Source: Halomonas denitrificans (lineage in GTDB: Bacteria; Pseudomonadota; Gammaproteobacteria; Xanthomonadales; Wenzhouxiangellaceae). Taken from it: a stretch of 64,000 bases of DNA. The position numbers were made by a program, and so were the translations under genes. The stretch covers positions 620,001 to 684,000 of the forward strand of contig JAHVKF010000003.1 in the NCBI GenBank assembly GCA_019800895.1, given 5' to 3'. Below are positions 51,722 to 61,081 of the stretch, piece after piece (position 1 is the stretch's first letter; each line of letters opens with the position of its first letter). The notes beneath the pieces are model-generated. The model was not told the origin of the DNA, searched no databases, and worked only from the letters and a program-made list of their open reading frames with translations.

Positions 51722-52678
51722 TCAGGTTTCCTGGCCGGCCAGTGCTCTAGGCGTCCACAGGTCGCCTCGTTGCGCCGCACCGTTCCGGAACCTTCCTCCA
51801 ATCGTCTGGCTGCCCCCGGTGACCACGCGCCAGGCCTTGCGGCCCTTCGAGGTGTAGGCGCGTTCGGCCAAGCCTTCGGGGCCTTTGCGGCGCACCTGCA
51901 GGCCGATGTCGCGGTAGACGCCGCGGGCGGTGGCGATGGCCCAGGCGGCGCGGGTGGGGAGGGCGCGTTCGCCGATTCTTGCCGAGGCGTAGTAGGGCTC
52001 GGCCAGTTCGACCAGTTTGGCCGCCAGCGGGTGGACGTCCTGTGCGCGCTCGGGCTTGACCAGGTCGGAGATGTCCAGCCGGGCCTGGGTGCGCCATTCG
52101 ACGGGCAGGTAGCAGCGGTCGGCGCGGGCGTCCTCGACGATGTCTCGGGCGATGTTGGTCAGCTGGAAGGCTAGCCCCAAGTCGCTGGCCCGGCGCAGCG
52201 TGGGCACATCGCGCACGCCCATGATGCGGGCCATCAGAATGCCGACGGCGCCGGCGACGAAGTAGCAGTACTCGAGCAGGTCGTCGGTGGTCTGCGGCTG
52301 CCAGCCCTCGACGTCGCGCTCGAAGCCGGCGATGTGGTCCAGCACGATTTCTTCGGGCAGCTCGTGGCGCTTGGCGACTTCGGCCAGGGCGCGGAAGGGC
52401 AGTTGGTCGTTGGGCTGGCCGCAGCAGGCGTTCAGGGACTCCTGCTTCAACCGTTCCAGGGTTTCCGGCGAGGCGGTGCCGGTCTGGTGTCTGCCGAAGG
52501 CCTGGCCGTCGGTGACGTCGTCGCAGTGCCGGCACCAGGCGTAGAGCAGCAGCACGTCCCGGCGCATGGCCGGGCGGAACAGTTTCGAGGCGGTGGCGAA
52601 GCTCTTGGAGCCCTCGGCAATGGTGTCGGCGGCCTCGCGGCCCAGCGCGTCGTCCTTGGGTGCGCGGGCCGAATCCAC
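51722..52678 (-). CDS. crtB: phytoene synthase
   Basis: Condenses two GGPP to phytoene. 318 aa, GTG start 3 bases after the crtI stop. Squalene/phytoene-synthase fold with the first Asp-rich motif AWCRHCDDVTDGQ, YCYFVAGAVGILMARIMG and the second motif FQLTNIARDIVEDARADRCYLP. The order crtI-crtB is the usual one. Distinguished from squalene synthase by the context with CrtI, CrtE and CrtZ. Confidence 0.95.
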   Translation of the reverse strand: MDSARAPKDDALGREAADTIAEGSKSFATASKLFRPAMRRDVLLLYAWCRHCDDVTDGQAFGRHQTGTASPETLERLKQESLNACCGQPNDQLPFRALAEVAKRHELPEEIVLDHIAGFERDVEGWQPQTTDDLLEYCYFVAGAVGILMARIMGVRDVPTLRRASDLGLAFQLTNIARDIVEDARADRCYLPVEWRTQARLDISDLVKPERAQDVHPLAAKLVELAEPYYASARIGERALPTRAAWAIATARGVYRDIGLQVRRKGPEGLAERAYTSKGRKAWRVVTGGSQTIGGRFRNGAAQRGDLWTPRALAGQET

Positions 52679-52681
52679 CCT

Positions 52682-54187
52682 TCAGCTCGCCTGGGCCGGC
52701 AGGTCGAAGTCCTCGAGCATCAGCCCGGCCGTGGCGCGCGCGGAGCCGACCACGCCGGGGATGCCCGCGCCCGGGTGCGTGCCGGCGCCGACCAGGTAGA
52801 CGTTCGGGATCTTCGCGTCCCGGTTGTGCGGGCGGAAGAAGGCCGACTGCCACAGCACCGGCTCCACCGAGAAGGCCGACCCCAGGTGCGAGTTCAGGTC
52901 GTCCCTGAATCCAAATGGCGTCAGCGTCTGGCAGGTGACCAGGTCCTGCTTCAGGCCCGGCAGGTAGTGCTTCTGCAGGTAGTCGAGGATGCGGTCCGTG
53001 TACTTCGGCCCGACCTCGTCCCAGTCGAGGTCCGCCTTGCCGAGGTGCGGAACGGGCGAGAGCACGTAGTAGGTGCTGCAGCCTTCCGGCGCCAGCGACG
53101 GGTCGGTCAGCGACGGGTTGTGCAGGTACAGGGAGAAATCGTCGGGCAGGTCCGGGCCCTTGAAGATGTCCTGGATCAGCTCCCGGTAGCGCGGGCCGAA
53201 CAGGATCATGTGGTGCTCGAGGTTCTCGTGCACCCGGTTCAACCCGAAGTAGATGACGAACAGCGACATGGACCAGCGCTTGTTGGCCAGCGAGCGGGCC
53301 TTCTTGCGGCCCTGGTCCGTGTGGCCGAGCAAGTCGCGGTAGGTGTGCAGCACGTCGCCGTTGCTGGCCACGGCGTCGAACTCGCCGTGCCAGCCGTCCT
53401 TGGTGCGCACGCCGGATGCCTTGCCGTTGGCGGTGTCGATCTGCGCGACTTCGGCGTTGAGTCGTATCTTGCCGCCGAGGTCCTCGAACAGCTTGACCAT
53501 GCCGCGGATCAGCGCACCGGTGCCGCCCTTGGCGAACCACACGCCCCATTCGCGCTCCAGCGCGTGGATCAGCGTGTAGACCGACGAGGTCTGGAACGGG
53601 TTGCCGCCGACCAGCAGCGGGTGGAACGAGAAGGCCTGGCGCAGGTGCTCGTCCTTGATGAACTTCGAGACCTGGCGGTAGACGCTGTTCTGCGCCTGCA
53701 GCTTCATCAGTTCCGGCGCGACCTTGACCATCGAGCCGAAGTTCAGGAAGGGCTTGTGGCCGAGGTCCAGGTAGCCCTTCTCGAACACCTTGTAGGAGTA
53801 CTCGAGGAAGCGCTTGTAGCCGTCGACGTCGGCCGGGTTGAAGCGGCGGATCTGCTCTTCGAGCCGATCCGGGTCGTTGGTGTAGTCGAAGACCTTGCCG
53901 TCCTGCCAGCACAGGCGGTACATCGGGTCGACGGGCAGCAGCTCGACGTAGTCGCCCATGTTCTTGCCGGCCACCTCCCACAGCGCGCGCAGCGCCGAGG
54001 GGTCGGTGATCACGGTCGGGCCGCCGTCGAAGGTGAAGCCCTGGTCCTCGTAGACGTAGGCGCGGCCGCCCGGCTTGTCGCGCTTCTCGAGCACCGTGGT
54101 GCGGATGCCGGCGGCCTGCAGGCGGATGGCGAGCGCAAGGCCGCCGAAGCCGGAGCCGATGACGGCGGCGGTACGGGGTTGGGTCAT
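52682..54187 (-). CDS. crtI: phytoene desaturase
   Basis: FAD-dependent desaturase converting phytoene to lycopene. 501 aa from ATG 54187 (MTQPRTAAVIGSGFGGLALA). N-terminal dinucleotide motif GSGFGGLALAIRLQAAG, GGRAYVYEDQGFTFDGGPTV, and the C-terminal CrtI signature PNVYLVGAGTHPGAGIPGVVGSA. Divergent from crtE across a 316-base region, so the two arms of the pathway probably share control. Confidence 0.96.
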   Translation of the reverse strand: MTQPRTAAVIGSGFGGLALAIRLQAAGIRTTVLEKRDKPGGRAYVYEDQGFTFDGGPTVITDPSALRALWEVAGKNMGDYVELLPVDPMYRLCWQDGKVFDYTNDPDRLEEQIRRFNPADVDGYKRFLEYSYKVFEKGYLDLGHKPFLNFGSMVKVAPELMKLQAQNSVYRQVSKFIKDEHLRQAFSFHPLLVGGNPFQTSSVYTLIHALEREWGVWFAKGGTGALIRGMVKLFEDLGGKIRLNAEVAQIDTANGKASGVRTKDGWHGEFDAVASNGDVLHTYRDLLGHTDQGRKKARSLANKRWSMSLFVIYFGLNRVHENLEHHMILFGPRYRELIQDIFKGPDLPDDFSLYLHNPSLTDPSLAPEGCSTYYVLSPVPHLGKADLDWDEVGPKYTDRILDYLQKHYLPGLKQDLVTCQTLTPFGFRDDLNSHLGSAFSVEPVLWQSAFFRPHNRDAKIPNVYLVGAGTHPGAGIPGVVGSARATAGLMLEDFDLPAQAS

Positions 54188-54503
54188 GGTCGGTTGCTGC
54201 TCCGTTGCTGCTCGGTAACGAATCCCCACGCAATCCAGGGCGCGGGAATCCCTGATAGTCGGCGATGTCGTGCCGGCATCCGGCACGGCGGGGCTGCCGC
54301 ACAGCATACCCGCTCGCGGAGTCTGCGCCGTGGCGGGCAAGGCGCCGTGAGCGCGCGGCAGGACGACGGGCTTCATTTCGGACCGGTCGGCGGCTACCAT
54401 GGAGCCATGCAGCGGGCTCGTACCGAATCGCCAACGGCCGTTTTCGACCTCGTGTCGGTCACTGCCTGCTGCACTCCAGCCGCCATGACGAGGGGAGGGC
54501 CGC
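54188..54503. other. divergent crtI/crtE control region
   Basis: No gene supported. It lies between divergent starts and must contain both promoters. I could not identify convincing -35/-10 pairs or a palindrome typical of a known carotenoid regulator. Confidence 0.5.
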
Positions 54504-55454
54504 ATGGCCGCGACCACTGAAGACGCCCTGTCCGACCGCTCCGACGAGTCCGGCTCGCTCGACCTCTCCGAACAGGACGCCGGCCTGGACGTGCGCTGGC
54601 GAGACCGCATCGACGCCCGCCTGGCCGAGCTGCTGCCCGGCCCGAACGACGGCGCGAGCGCGACCTGTCCACAGCTGGCCGAGGCCATGCGCTACTGCCT
54701 GCTGGCCAACGGCAAGCGGGTGCGGCCGATGCTGGCGATCCGCACCGCGCTGCATTTCGGCGGCGACCCCGAACGGATGATCGATTTCGGCTGCGCACTG
54801 GAGATGGTCCACTGCGCGTCCTTGATGCTCGACGACCTGCCGTGCATGGACGACGCGAGCCTGCGTCGTGGCCAGCCGACCTGCCACCAGGCCTACGGCG
54901 AGGCGACGACCACGCTGGCGGCGGTGGCCCTGCTGAACCAGGCGTTCGGCGTGCTGGCGCGCGATCGGGCGCTGGAGGCGGACCTGCGCTGCGACCTGGT
55001 CGACCGCCTGTCGACCGCGGTCGGCACGGCGGGGTTGGTGTCCGGCCAGAGCCGCGACCTGATCGAGCGTGCCGCGGCGCTGGATTCCGATGCCGTGGCC
55101 GAGATCAACCACCAGAAGACCGGTGTGCTGTTCGAACTGGCCACCGCCGGCGCCGGCTGCATCGTGGGCCTGGACGACGGCGACCTCGAGGCGCTGCAGC
55201 GCTATGCCGGCCACCTGGGCCAGGCCTTCCAGGCCGCCGACGACCTGCTCGACGTGCGCAAGTACGGCGCCGACTCGGGCAAGGACGCGGGCCTGGACCG
55301 CGACAAGGCCGGTTCAGTCCACCGGATCGGCGAAGACGCCCTGTTCGCCCGCGTCGAGCAGGAGCTGGCCGCCGGCGATACGGTGCTGCCGCCCTCGCGC
55401 GGCGAGGCCTCGCTGGATGCTTACGTACGCGACCTGTTCGCCCGCTTTCTCTGA
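54504..55454 (+). CDS. crtE: geranylgeranyl diphosphate synthase (polyprenyl synthetase)
   Basis: 316 aa. First Asp-rich motif LMLDDLPCMDDASLRRGQPT (DDxxxxD type, as in short-chain bacterial enzymes), second motif QAFQAADDLLDV, and the Lys of LANGKRVRPML. A 30-residue acidic N-terminal extension (SDRSDESGSLDLSEQDAG) precedes the fold. Placement with crtI-crtB points to GGPP, although FPP synthase (IspA) is very similar. An ABC transporter operon follows 35 bases downstream. Confidence 0.9.
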   Translation: MAATTEDALSDRSDESGSLDLSEQDAGLDVRWRDRIDARLAELLPGPNDGASATCPQLAEAMRYCLLANGKRVRPMLAIRTALHFGGDPERMIDFGCALEMVHCASLMLDDLPCMDDASLRRGQPTCHQAYGEATTTLAAVALLNQAFGVLARDRALEADLRCDLVDRLSTAVGTAGLVSGQSRDLIERAAALDSDAVAEINHQKTGVLFELATAGAGCIVGLDDGDLEALQRYAGHLGQAFQAADDLLDVRKYGADSGKDAGLDRDKAGSVHRIGEDALFARVEQELAAGDTVLPPSRGEASLDAYVRDLFARFL

Positions 55455-55489
55455 ACCCCGCTTCCCGAAGCCGGCCCGATGAACCCGCC

Positions 55490-56422
55490 ATGAGAACCGC
55501 GACCGCGACGCTGGTCGCCCGGGATCTCGCGTTCGCCTTCGACCGGCGGCGCGTGCTCGACGGCGTGTCCCTGCAGCTGTTTCCCGGCCAGGTCTGCGCC
55601 TTGCTGGGCCCGAACGGGGCCGGCAAGTCCACGCTGATCCGGCTGCTGTGCGGGCGCCTCCGGCCCGATTCGGGATCGGTGCGCGTGCACGACGAGGACC
55701 CGGCGGCCAGTGCGGCCGCGCGGCGACGGATCGGCCTCGTGCCGCAGCGGCTCGCGCTGTACCCGCACCTGGACGTGCTCGAAAACCTGCAGACCTTCGC
55801 CCGCCTGGCCGGCTTGGATCGGGCCGTGGCCGCCGATGCGGCGCGCCACGCCTGCACCACCTGCGGCTTCGACGAGGTGGCGGCGCAGCGCGTCGGCACC
55901 CTGTCCGGCGGCTGGCAGCGGCGCGCCAACATCGCCTGCGGCATCGTCCACCGGCCCGAACTGCTGATCCTCGACGAGCCTACGGTGGGTGTCGACCTGC
56001 CGGCGCGCCTGGCGATCGAGAAGCTGCTGGTCGATCTGGCCGCCGACGGCATCGCCGTGCTGATCACCAGCCACGATCTGGACGAGCTGGGCCGCATCTG
56101 CGACCGCGCGGCCTTCCTCGACGGCGGAAGGCTGGTCGCCGAGGGCGCGCCCGAGGCGCTGATCCGCGAGGCCTTCGGGGATGCGCGCGAGTGCGTCGTG
56201 GTGCTCGGCACCGAGCCAGACGCCGCAGTCGCCGAACGCCTGCGGACCATGGGCCTGGCGCCGGAAGACCCGGATGCGCCCCTGCGCTGGCGCGGCCTTG
56301 CCGTACGCGAGGAGCTCTGTCAGCTCGACGACCTGCCCGCGCTCGAATGGCAGGTCCGACGCCCGGCGCTGGACTCGCTCTGGCACCGAATGTTCGGGCG
56401 CCCTCCGGAGCGTGCGAAATGA
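55490..56422 (+). CDS. ABC transporter ATP-binding protein (ABC-2 type)
   Basis: 310 aa from ATG 55490. Walker A LLGPNGAGKSTLIR, Q-loop VPQRLALYPHLDV, signature TLSGGWQRRANIA, Walker B LLILDEPTVGVDLPAR and switch His ITSHDLDELG: a complete ATPase of the DrrA/NatA type. The C-terminal 80 residues are an accessory domain. Stop overlaps the permease start (ATGA). Sits between crtE and crtZ, an unusual place for an exporter. Confidence 0.93.
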   Translation: MRTATATLVARDLAFAFDRRRVLDGVSLQLFPGQVCALLGPNGAGKSTLIRLLCGRLRPDSGSVRVHDEDPAASAAARRRIGLVPQRLALYPHLDVLENLQTFARLAGLDRAVAADAARHACTTCGFDEVAAQRVGTLSGGWQRRANIACGIVHRPELLILDEPTVGVDLPARLAIEKLLVDLAADGIAVLITSHDLDELGRICDRAAFLDGGRLVAEGAPEALIREAFGDARECVVVLGTEPDAAVAERLRTMGLAPEDPDAPLRWRGLAVREELCQLDDLPALEWQVRRPALDSLWHRMFGRPPERAK

Positions 56423-57633
56423 TCCTCCGCACCCTGGCCACCGTGTTCCGGGTGATGGCGCTGGCGCTGGTCCGCGACCGGGGCGCGCTGCTGATGGTGT
56501 TCGCGCTGCCGCCGTTGATGTTCTTCGTGTTCGCCGAGGTGTTTTCCGGCACGGAAGGCGAATCGCTGGAGCTGCGCGTGCAGGTCGTCGACGAGGTTGG
56601 CGCGCCGGACACGCGCGCGCTGGTCGACGCCATGGTCGCCGACGCGGCGCTGGCTGCCGCGCCGGTGGACTCGGTCGAGACGGGGATGACCGGCCTGCGC
56701 GGCGGCGAGGTCGATGCGCTGGTGCGGATTCGCGCGCTGCCCGACGACGACCTCGATGCGCCGCCTCCCATCCTGATCGTGTCCGACGCGGCGCGCGGCC
56801 TGGCCGGCCCGGTGACCGCCGGACGGGTGCAGGGCGTGCTGCAGCGCCAGTTCCCGGAGCTCGGCATCGCTCGCGCGATCGCGCTGGTCGATGCGCTGGC
56901 CGGGCCGTACACGGACGAGCAGCAGGAACTGCTCGAGATCGCGCTCGAGGAACTGGCGTCCGATCCGATGCTCGTCGAAGAGGGCACCTCCGGGGACGGG
57001 CTGGTGGCCCGCGAGATGCTGGACGGCGTCGACCCCGACCAGGGCGGCATCAGCTACTACGCCGGCGCCGTGGCGATCCTGTTCCTGCTGTTCGCTGCCA
57101 TGCACGGCGCGCTGTCGATGATCGACGAGCGGACCAGCGGCATCGTCGACCGGCTGGTCGCCACGCCCGGCGGCTACCCGGCGATCGTGCTCGGCAAGGC
57201 CGCGTTCCTGACCGTCCAGGGGGTGATCCAGGTGGCGCTCATCTTCCTGGTCGCCGGTGCGTTCTACGGCGTCGAGTGGCTGGATCGCTTCGGCCCGTGG
57301 CTGGTCACCGCGGTGCTGGCCTCGGCCGTTGCCGCGGCGCTCGGCGTGCTGACCGCGTCGCTGTGCCGCACGCGTCAACAGGCGCAGACGGGGTCGTCCT
57401 TCGTGGTGCTTATACTGTCGGCGGTGGGCGGCAGCATGGTGCCGCGCTTCATGATGCCGGGCTGGCTGCGCGAGCTCGGCTGGCTGACCCCCAACGCCTG
57501 GGCCATCGAGGCCTGGCAGGGCCTGCTCTGGCAGGGCGAGACCGTCGCGCAGCTGCTGCCGGCGTGGCTGGTGCTGGGGCTCGGTGCGGCGCTCGCGCTG
57601 GTGATCAGCCTGCTGCTGGCGCGCCGGACGTAA
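56419..57633 (+). CDS. ABC-2 type permease
   Basis: 404 aa. First helix RGALLMVFALPPLMFFVFAEV, a large extracytoplasmic domain about 45-215, then five helices (GAVAILFLLFAAMHGALSMI, AFLTVQGVIQVALIFLVAGA, WLVTAVLASAVAAALGVLTA, SSFVVLILSAVGGSMVP, LPAWLVLGLGAALALVISLL). ABC2_membrane_3 architecture (YhhJ/DrrB-like) with the FMMPGWLRELGWLTPNAWAI motif near the end. Partner of the ATPase just upstream. Substrate unknown; context suggests something linked to carotenoids or envelope. Confidence 0.92.
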   Translation: MILRTLATVFRVMALALVRDRGALLMVFALPPLMFFVFAEVFSGTEGESLELRVQVVDEVGAPDTRALVDAMVADAALAAAPVDSVETGMTGLRGGEVDALVRIRALPDDDLDAPPPILIVSDAARGLAGPVTAGRVQGVLQRQFPELGIARAIALVDALAGPYTDEQQELLEIALEELASDPMLVEEGTSGDGLVAREMLDGVDPDQGGISYYAGAVAILFLLFAAMHGALSMIDERTSGIVDRLVATPGGYPAIVLGKAAFLTVQGVIQVALIFLVAGAFYGVEWLDRFGPWLVTAVLASAVAAALGVLTASLCRTRQQAQTGSSFVVLILSAVGGSMVPRFMMPGWLRELGWLTPNAWAIEAWQGLLWQGETVAQLLPAWLVLGLGAALALVISLLLARRT

Positions 57634-57677
57634 GCCCGGGCGATCACGGGCTCCAGTGATTTCGAGATAGACGACCT

Positions 57678-58160
57678 ATGCTGCTGAACCTGATACTTTT
57701 TGTTGGAACCGTTCTCGCGATGGAGTGGGTCGCTTGGTTCTCGCACAAGTACATCATGCACGGCTGGGGCTGGGCCTGGCACAAGTCCCATCACCGCCCG
57801 CGCGAGGGTTGGTTCGAGCTCAACGACCTGTACGGCGTGGTCGGCGCGGCGATCTCGATCACCCTGATCTGGTTCGGCCGCGAGGACCTCGGCCCGACCT
57901 GGTGGATCGGCTGGGGCATGACCGCCTACGGCGCGATCTACTTCATCTTCCACGACGGCCTGGTGCATCGCCGCTGGCCCTTCAAGTGGCAGCCGGGCGA
58001 GGGCTACCTCAAGCGCCTGATCCAGGCCCACAAGATCCACCACGCCGGCAAGGGTAAGGACGACTGCGTGTCCTTCGGCTTCCTCCACGCCCGGCCGCTG
58101 GCCGAGCTGCGCGAGGAGTTCAAGGCCCTGCGAGCCGAGCGCGAGGCAGCGCAGCGCTAG
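57678..58160 (+). CDS. crtZ: beta-carotene hydroxylase CrtZ
   Basis: 160 aa membrane di-iron hydroxylase of the fatty-acid hydroxylase superfamily, converting beta-carotene to zeaxanthin. All four His clusters are present: HKYIMH, HKSHHRPREGWFELNDL, HDGLVHRRWPF and HKIHHA. Helices at 1-20, 50-66 and 74-92. It needs a cyclised substrate, yet no crtY or crtL lies in the window. Confidence 0.95.
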   Translation: MLLNLILFVGTVLAMEWVAWFSHKYIMHGWGWAWHKSHHRPREGWFELNDLYGVVGAAISITLIWFGREDLGPTWWIGWGMTAYGAIYFIFHDGLVHRRWPFKWQPGEGYLKRLIQAHKIHHAGKGKDDCVSFGFLHARPLAELREEFKALRAEREAAQR

Positions 58161-58167
58161 CGGGGCC

Positions 58168-58833
58168 TCACTCGACCCATTCCGCGGTCGAGAACCCCTC
58201 GAGGGAATCCAGGATCCGATCGGCCGCGGCGAAGCCGGGGTCGTCGTGGTCGAACACCGACGGCACCGCGATCACCGTCATGCCGGCCGCCTTGCCGGCG
58301 GCCACGCCGGCCGGTGCGTCCTCGAACACCAGGCAGCGCGCCGGGTCGACGCCCAGTCGGCGCGCCGTGGTCAGGAACACGCCCGGATGGGGCTTGCTCT
58401 GCGGCTCGTCGACGCCGGAGTGGGTGAGGTCGATCTTCCCGCCGAGTTCGAGTTTCTCCACCACCGCATCGATCAGCGCGTGCGGCGACGAGGACGCGAT
58501 CGCGATCTTCAGGCCGAGGCAGCGCAGGCGGTCGATGGTCTCGTGGACGCCGGGCAGCGGCTCGCCGTGATCGAGGATGCGGCGGGTGACCTCGTCGAGC
58601 ACGCGGTGGACCATGACCTCGACCGGCGGGCCGGTCCAGTCGAAGCGCTCGTGCCAGAGCGTCAGGACCTCGTCGATTCGCCGGCCGGCGGTGGCGCGGC
58701 AGAGGTCGCGCGTGACCGGCACACCGTAGGGTGCGTAGACCGCGATCTCGGCGTCCTGCCAGTGCGGCTCGGAATCGATCAGCAGGCCGTCCATGTCGAA
58801 CAGCGCGGCGTCGAAGGGGATCGAGCGGGTCAC
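58168..58833 (-). CDS. HAD-superfamily sugar phosphatase (HxpB/YniC-like)
   Basis: 221 aa from GTG 58833, overlapping the thrC TGA as GTGA. Motif I FDAALFDMDGLLIDSEP (nucleophile Asp), motif II IAIASSSP, motif III Lys in SKPHPGVFL, motif IV LVFEDAPAGVAAGKAAGM. Length and N-terminus match the E. coli hexitol phosphatase B/2-deoxyglucose-6-phosphatase group. Third gene of a thrB-thrC operon, although the biochemical link to threonine is unclear. Confidence 0.9.
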   Translation of the reverse strand: MTRSIPFDAALFDMDGLLIDSEPHWQDAEIAVYAPYGVPVTRDLCRATAGRRIDEVLTLWHERFDWTGPPVEVMVHRVLDEVTRRILDHGEPLPGVHETIDRLRCLGLKIAIASSSPHALIDAVVEKLELGGKIDLTHSGVDEPQSKPHPGVFLTTARRLGVDPARCLVFEDAPAGVAAGKAAGMTVIAVPSVFDHDDPGFAAADRILDSLEGFSTAEWVE

Positions 58834-60146
58834 GGGGTGCGCAGGACCGTGCGCAGGGCGTCGTCCTCGGGCGCCAGCGGTTCGGCGTGGCTGGGTCGGG
58901 CCAGCAGGTCGGCCAGCGCCGGCGGCGCTTCGATCGCCTTGCCGATCAGCGGCTCGACGACCTCGGCGAACTTGGCCGGGTGGGCGGTGGCGGCGACCAG
59001 GTAGGGCCGCTCGTCGTCGGCCGGGCGCCGGGCCAGCACCTCCATCGCGCAGGCCGTGTGCGGACACACGACGAGCCCGCGCGTCGCGTGTTCGTGCCGG
59101 ATGCGATCGCGAATGGCCTCGTCCGGCACGCTGACGGCGTGGATGCGGGCGTCGCGCAGGTCGCGGTCCCGGTACAGCCACTCCAGCCGTTCGAAATTGC
59201 TCGGATCGCCGACGTCCATGGCATTGGCCAGCGTGGCCAGGCCGTCGCGGCCGACGTACTCGCCGCTGGCGAAGAAGTCGGGCAGGGTGCGATTGGCGTT
59301 GGTCGCCAGCCAGATGTCACCGATCGGGAAGCCCAGTTCACGGGCCAGCACGCAGGCCAGCGCGTTGCCCAGGTTGCCCGTCGGCACGATCACCTGCAGT
59401 TCCGTCGCATCGTCCCGGACGAGCTCGAGGGCGGCCTGCGCGTAGTAGGCGATCTGCGGCAGCAGGCGCCCGATGCAGATGCTGTTGGCGGTGCTCAGGC
59501 GCGCCTGCTCGCGCAGTTCGGCATCGTTCAACGCGGCCTTGACCATGCGCTGGCAGTCGTCGAAGCTGCCGGCCACGCGGTAGGCGGAAACGTTGTCCCC
59601 GAAGGCGCCGAGCTGGTGGGCCTGCAGGGGCGAGACGCGGCCGTCGGGGTAGAGGATGCGAACGCGGAAGCCGGGCCGGCCGTGGAAGGCGGCGGCGACC
59701 GCGGCGCCCGTGTCGCCGGAGGTGGCGACGAGGATCGTTCGATCCGGCTGGCCGGGGTCTTCGTCGGCGGCCAGGCGCGCCATGCATTCGGCGAGGAAGC
59801 GGGCAGCGAAGTCCTTGAACGCCGCGGTCGGGCCGTGGAACAGCTCGAGCATCGAGGCGCGTGCCGGGGCGTCATCGCCGGGGGCCAGGGCTTCGATCGG
59901 CAGCGGCAGGTCGAGGCTGGCGCGGCAGATTGCGCCGAGCTCGCCGGCCAATGGACCGCCTGTGAAGAACGGCGCGAGCACCGCTTCGGCCGTATGCGGA
60001 AGGTCGGCGTCGGCCGACAGGGCGGCGCGGTCGGGTCGCGGCAGCGATTCGGGAACGTACAGCCCGCCGTCGGGCGCAAGACCCGCCTGGAGCGCCTGCG
60101 CGAGGTCGACCGCCGGCGCTTCGCCGCGCGTGCTGAAGCACTTCAC
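58830..60146 (-). CDS. thrC: threonine synthase
   Basis: PLP enzyme converting O-phosphohomoserine to threonine. 438 aa, GTG start 60146. N-terminus KCFSTRGEAPAVDLAQALQAGLAPDGGLYVPE, PLP-Lys in GPTAAFKDFAARFLAE, phosphate-binding ATSGDTGAAVAAAFHG and PTGNLGNALACVLAREL. Overlaps thrB (GTGA) and the HAD phosphatase gene, forming one coupled operon. Confidence 0.96.
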   Translation of the reverse strand: MKCFSTRGEAPAVDLAQALQAGLAPDGGLYVPESLPRPDRAALSADADLPHTAEAVLAPFFTGGPLAGELGAICRASLDLPLPIEALAPGDDAPARASMLELFHGPTAAFKDFAARFLAECMARLAADEDPGQPDRTILVATSGDTGAAVAAAFHGRPGFRVRILYPDGRVSPLQAHQLGAFGDNVSAYRVAGSFDDCQRMVKAALNDAELREQARLSTANSICIGRLLPQIAYYAQAALELVRDDATELQVIVPTGNLGNALACVLARELGFPIGDIWLATNANRTLPDFFASGEYVGRDGLATLANAMDVGDPSNFERLEWLYRDRDLRDARIHAVSVPDEAIRDRIRHEHATRGLVVCPHTACAMEVLARRPADDERPYLVAATAHPAKFAEVVEPLIGKAIEAPPALADLLARPSHAEPLAPEDDALRTVLRTP

Positions 60147-61081
60147 GGGCCGGCATCCTCGACCACGCGCGCACCGGGCCCGGCGACCGGCGAGACGTGG
60201 CGATCGGCGTCCAGCCCGTGCGCGGCGAAGGCGTCGGCCATCGTCATTGCCGCTCGCTCCGCCGACGCCTTGTCCCGGAACCAGCCGAAGACGCTCGGCC
60301 CGGCCCCCGAGATCGAGGCGCCCAGGGCACCGTGGTCCAGGGCCGCGGCCTTGACCGCGTCGAAGCCGGGAATCAGGTGCTTGCGGCGCGGTTCGACCAG
60401 CACGTCCTCCAGCCCGAGTTCGATCCGGTCGATGTCGCCGTCGTGGCAGCCGGACAGCAGCAGCGCGAGGCGGCTGGTCTGGGCCACGACGGTCTCGATC
60501 GGGAACGGCGAGCGCAGGGCTTGGCGCGACTCGCGGGTCGCGACCTGCATGTGCGGGTGGACGACGGCGGCGTACAGGCCGTCGGGCACGGGCACGGGAA
60601 CGAGCCGATCGGGCAGGGCCAGGACCAGGCCGCCGAGGAGCTGGGGACCGACGTTGTCGCCGTGGGCGGCGCCGCTGGCGACCGCTTCGCCCGCCAGCGC
60701 ATGCGGATACAGGGCGTGGGCGTCGAGCTGGAGATCCAGCGCGGCCGCCGTCGCGACCACGGCGGCGACCGCCGACGCGGCCGAGCCGCCCAGGCCGGAC
60801 GACAGGGGGATGCCCTTGTGCAGCACCAGGTCGACGCCGGCGCCCGGCGCATGGGCGTCGATCAGCGACTGCGCAGCGCGCGTGGCCGTGTTCCGGCCCG
60901 GATCGCGGGGCAGTTCGGTCACGCAGCCCTCGATGCCGGCCAGGCGCGCCCCGGCTTCGCTGGTGGGGCGGGCGGTGACGCGATCGCCGGGGCCGTCGAT
61001 GCTGTGGCCGAGCAGGTCGAAGCCGACGGCGACGTTGCCCACGGAGGCCGGTGCGAACGCGGTTACGACGCGCGTGGTCAT
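60143..61081 (-). CDS. thrB: homoserine kinase
   Basis: GHMP kinase phosphorylating homoserine. 312 aa from ATG 61081 (MTTRVVTAFAPASVGNVAVG); an upstream ATG at 61111 (MACVQYPVHT..) has a better AAGG Shine-Dalgarno and cannot be excluded. Motif 1 FAPASVGNVAVGFDLLGH, ATP loop PLSSGLGGSAASAVAAVV, motif 3 GALGASISGAGPSVFGW. First gene of the thrB-thrC-HAD operon. No thrA in the window. Confidence 0.95.
   Translation of the reverse strand: MTTRVVTAFAPASVGNVAVGFDLLGHSIDGPGDRVTARPTSEAGARLAGIEGCVTELPRDPGRNTATRAAQSLIDAHAPGAGVDLVLHKGIPLSSGLGGSAASAVAAVVATAAALDLQLDAHALYPHALAGEAVASGAAHGDNVGPQLLGGLVLALPDRLVPVPVPDGLYAAVVHPHMQVATRESRQALRSPFPIETVVAQTSRLALLLSGCHDGDIDRIELGLEDVLVEPRRKHLIPGFDAVKAAALDHGALGASISGAGPSVFGWFRDKASAERAAMTMADAFAAHGLDADRHVSPVAGPGARVVEDAGP

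Noticed and set aside
52334-54520. 728-aa plus-strand open frame opposite crtB-crtI
   Set aside because: Antisense to two clear carotenoid genes and without recognisable motifs.
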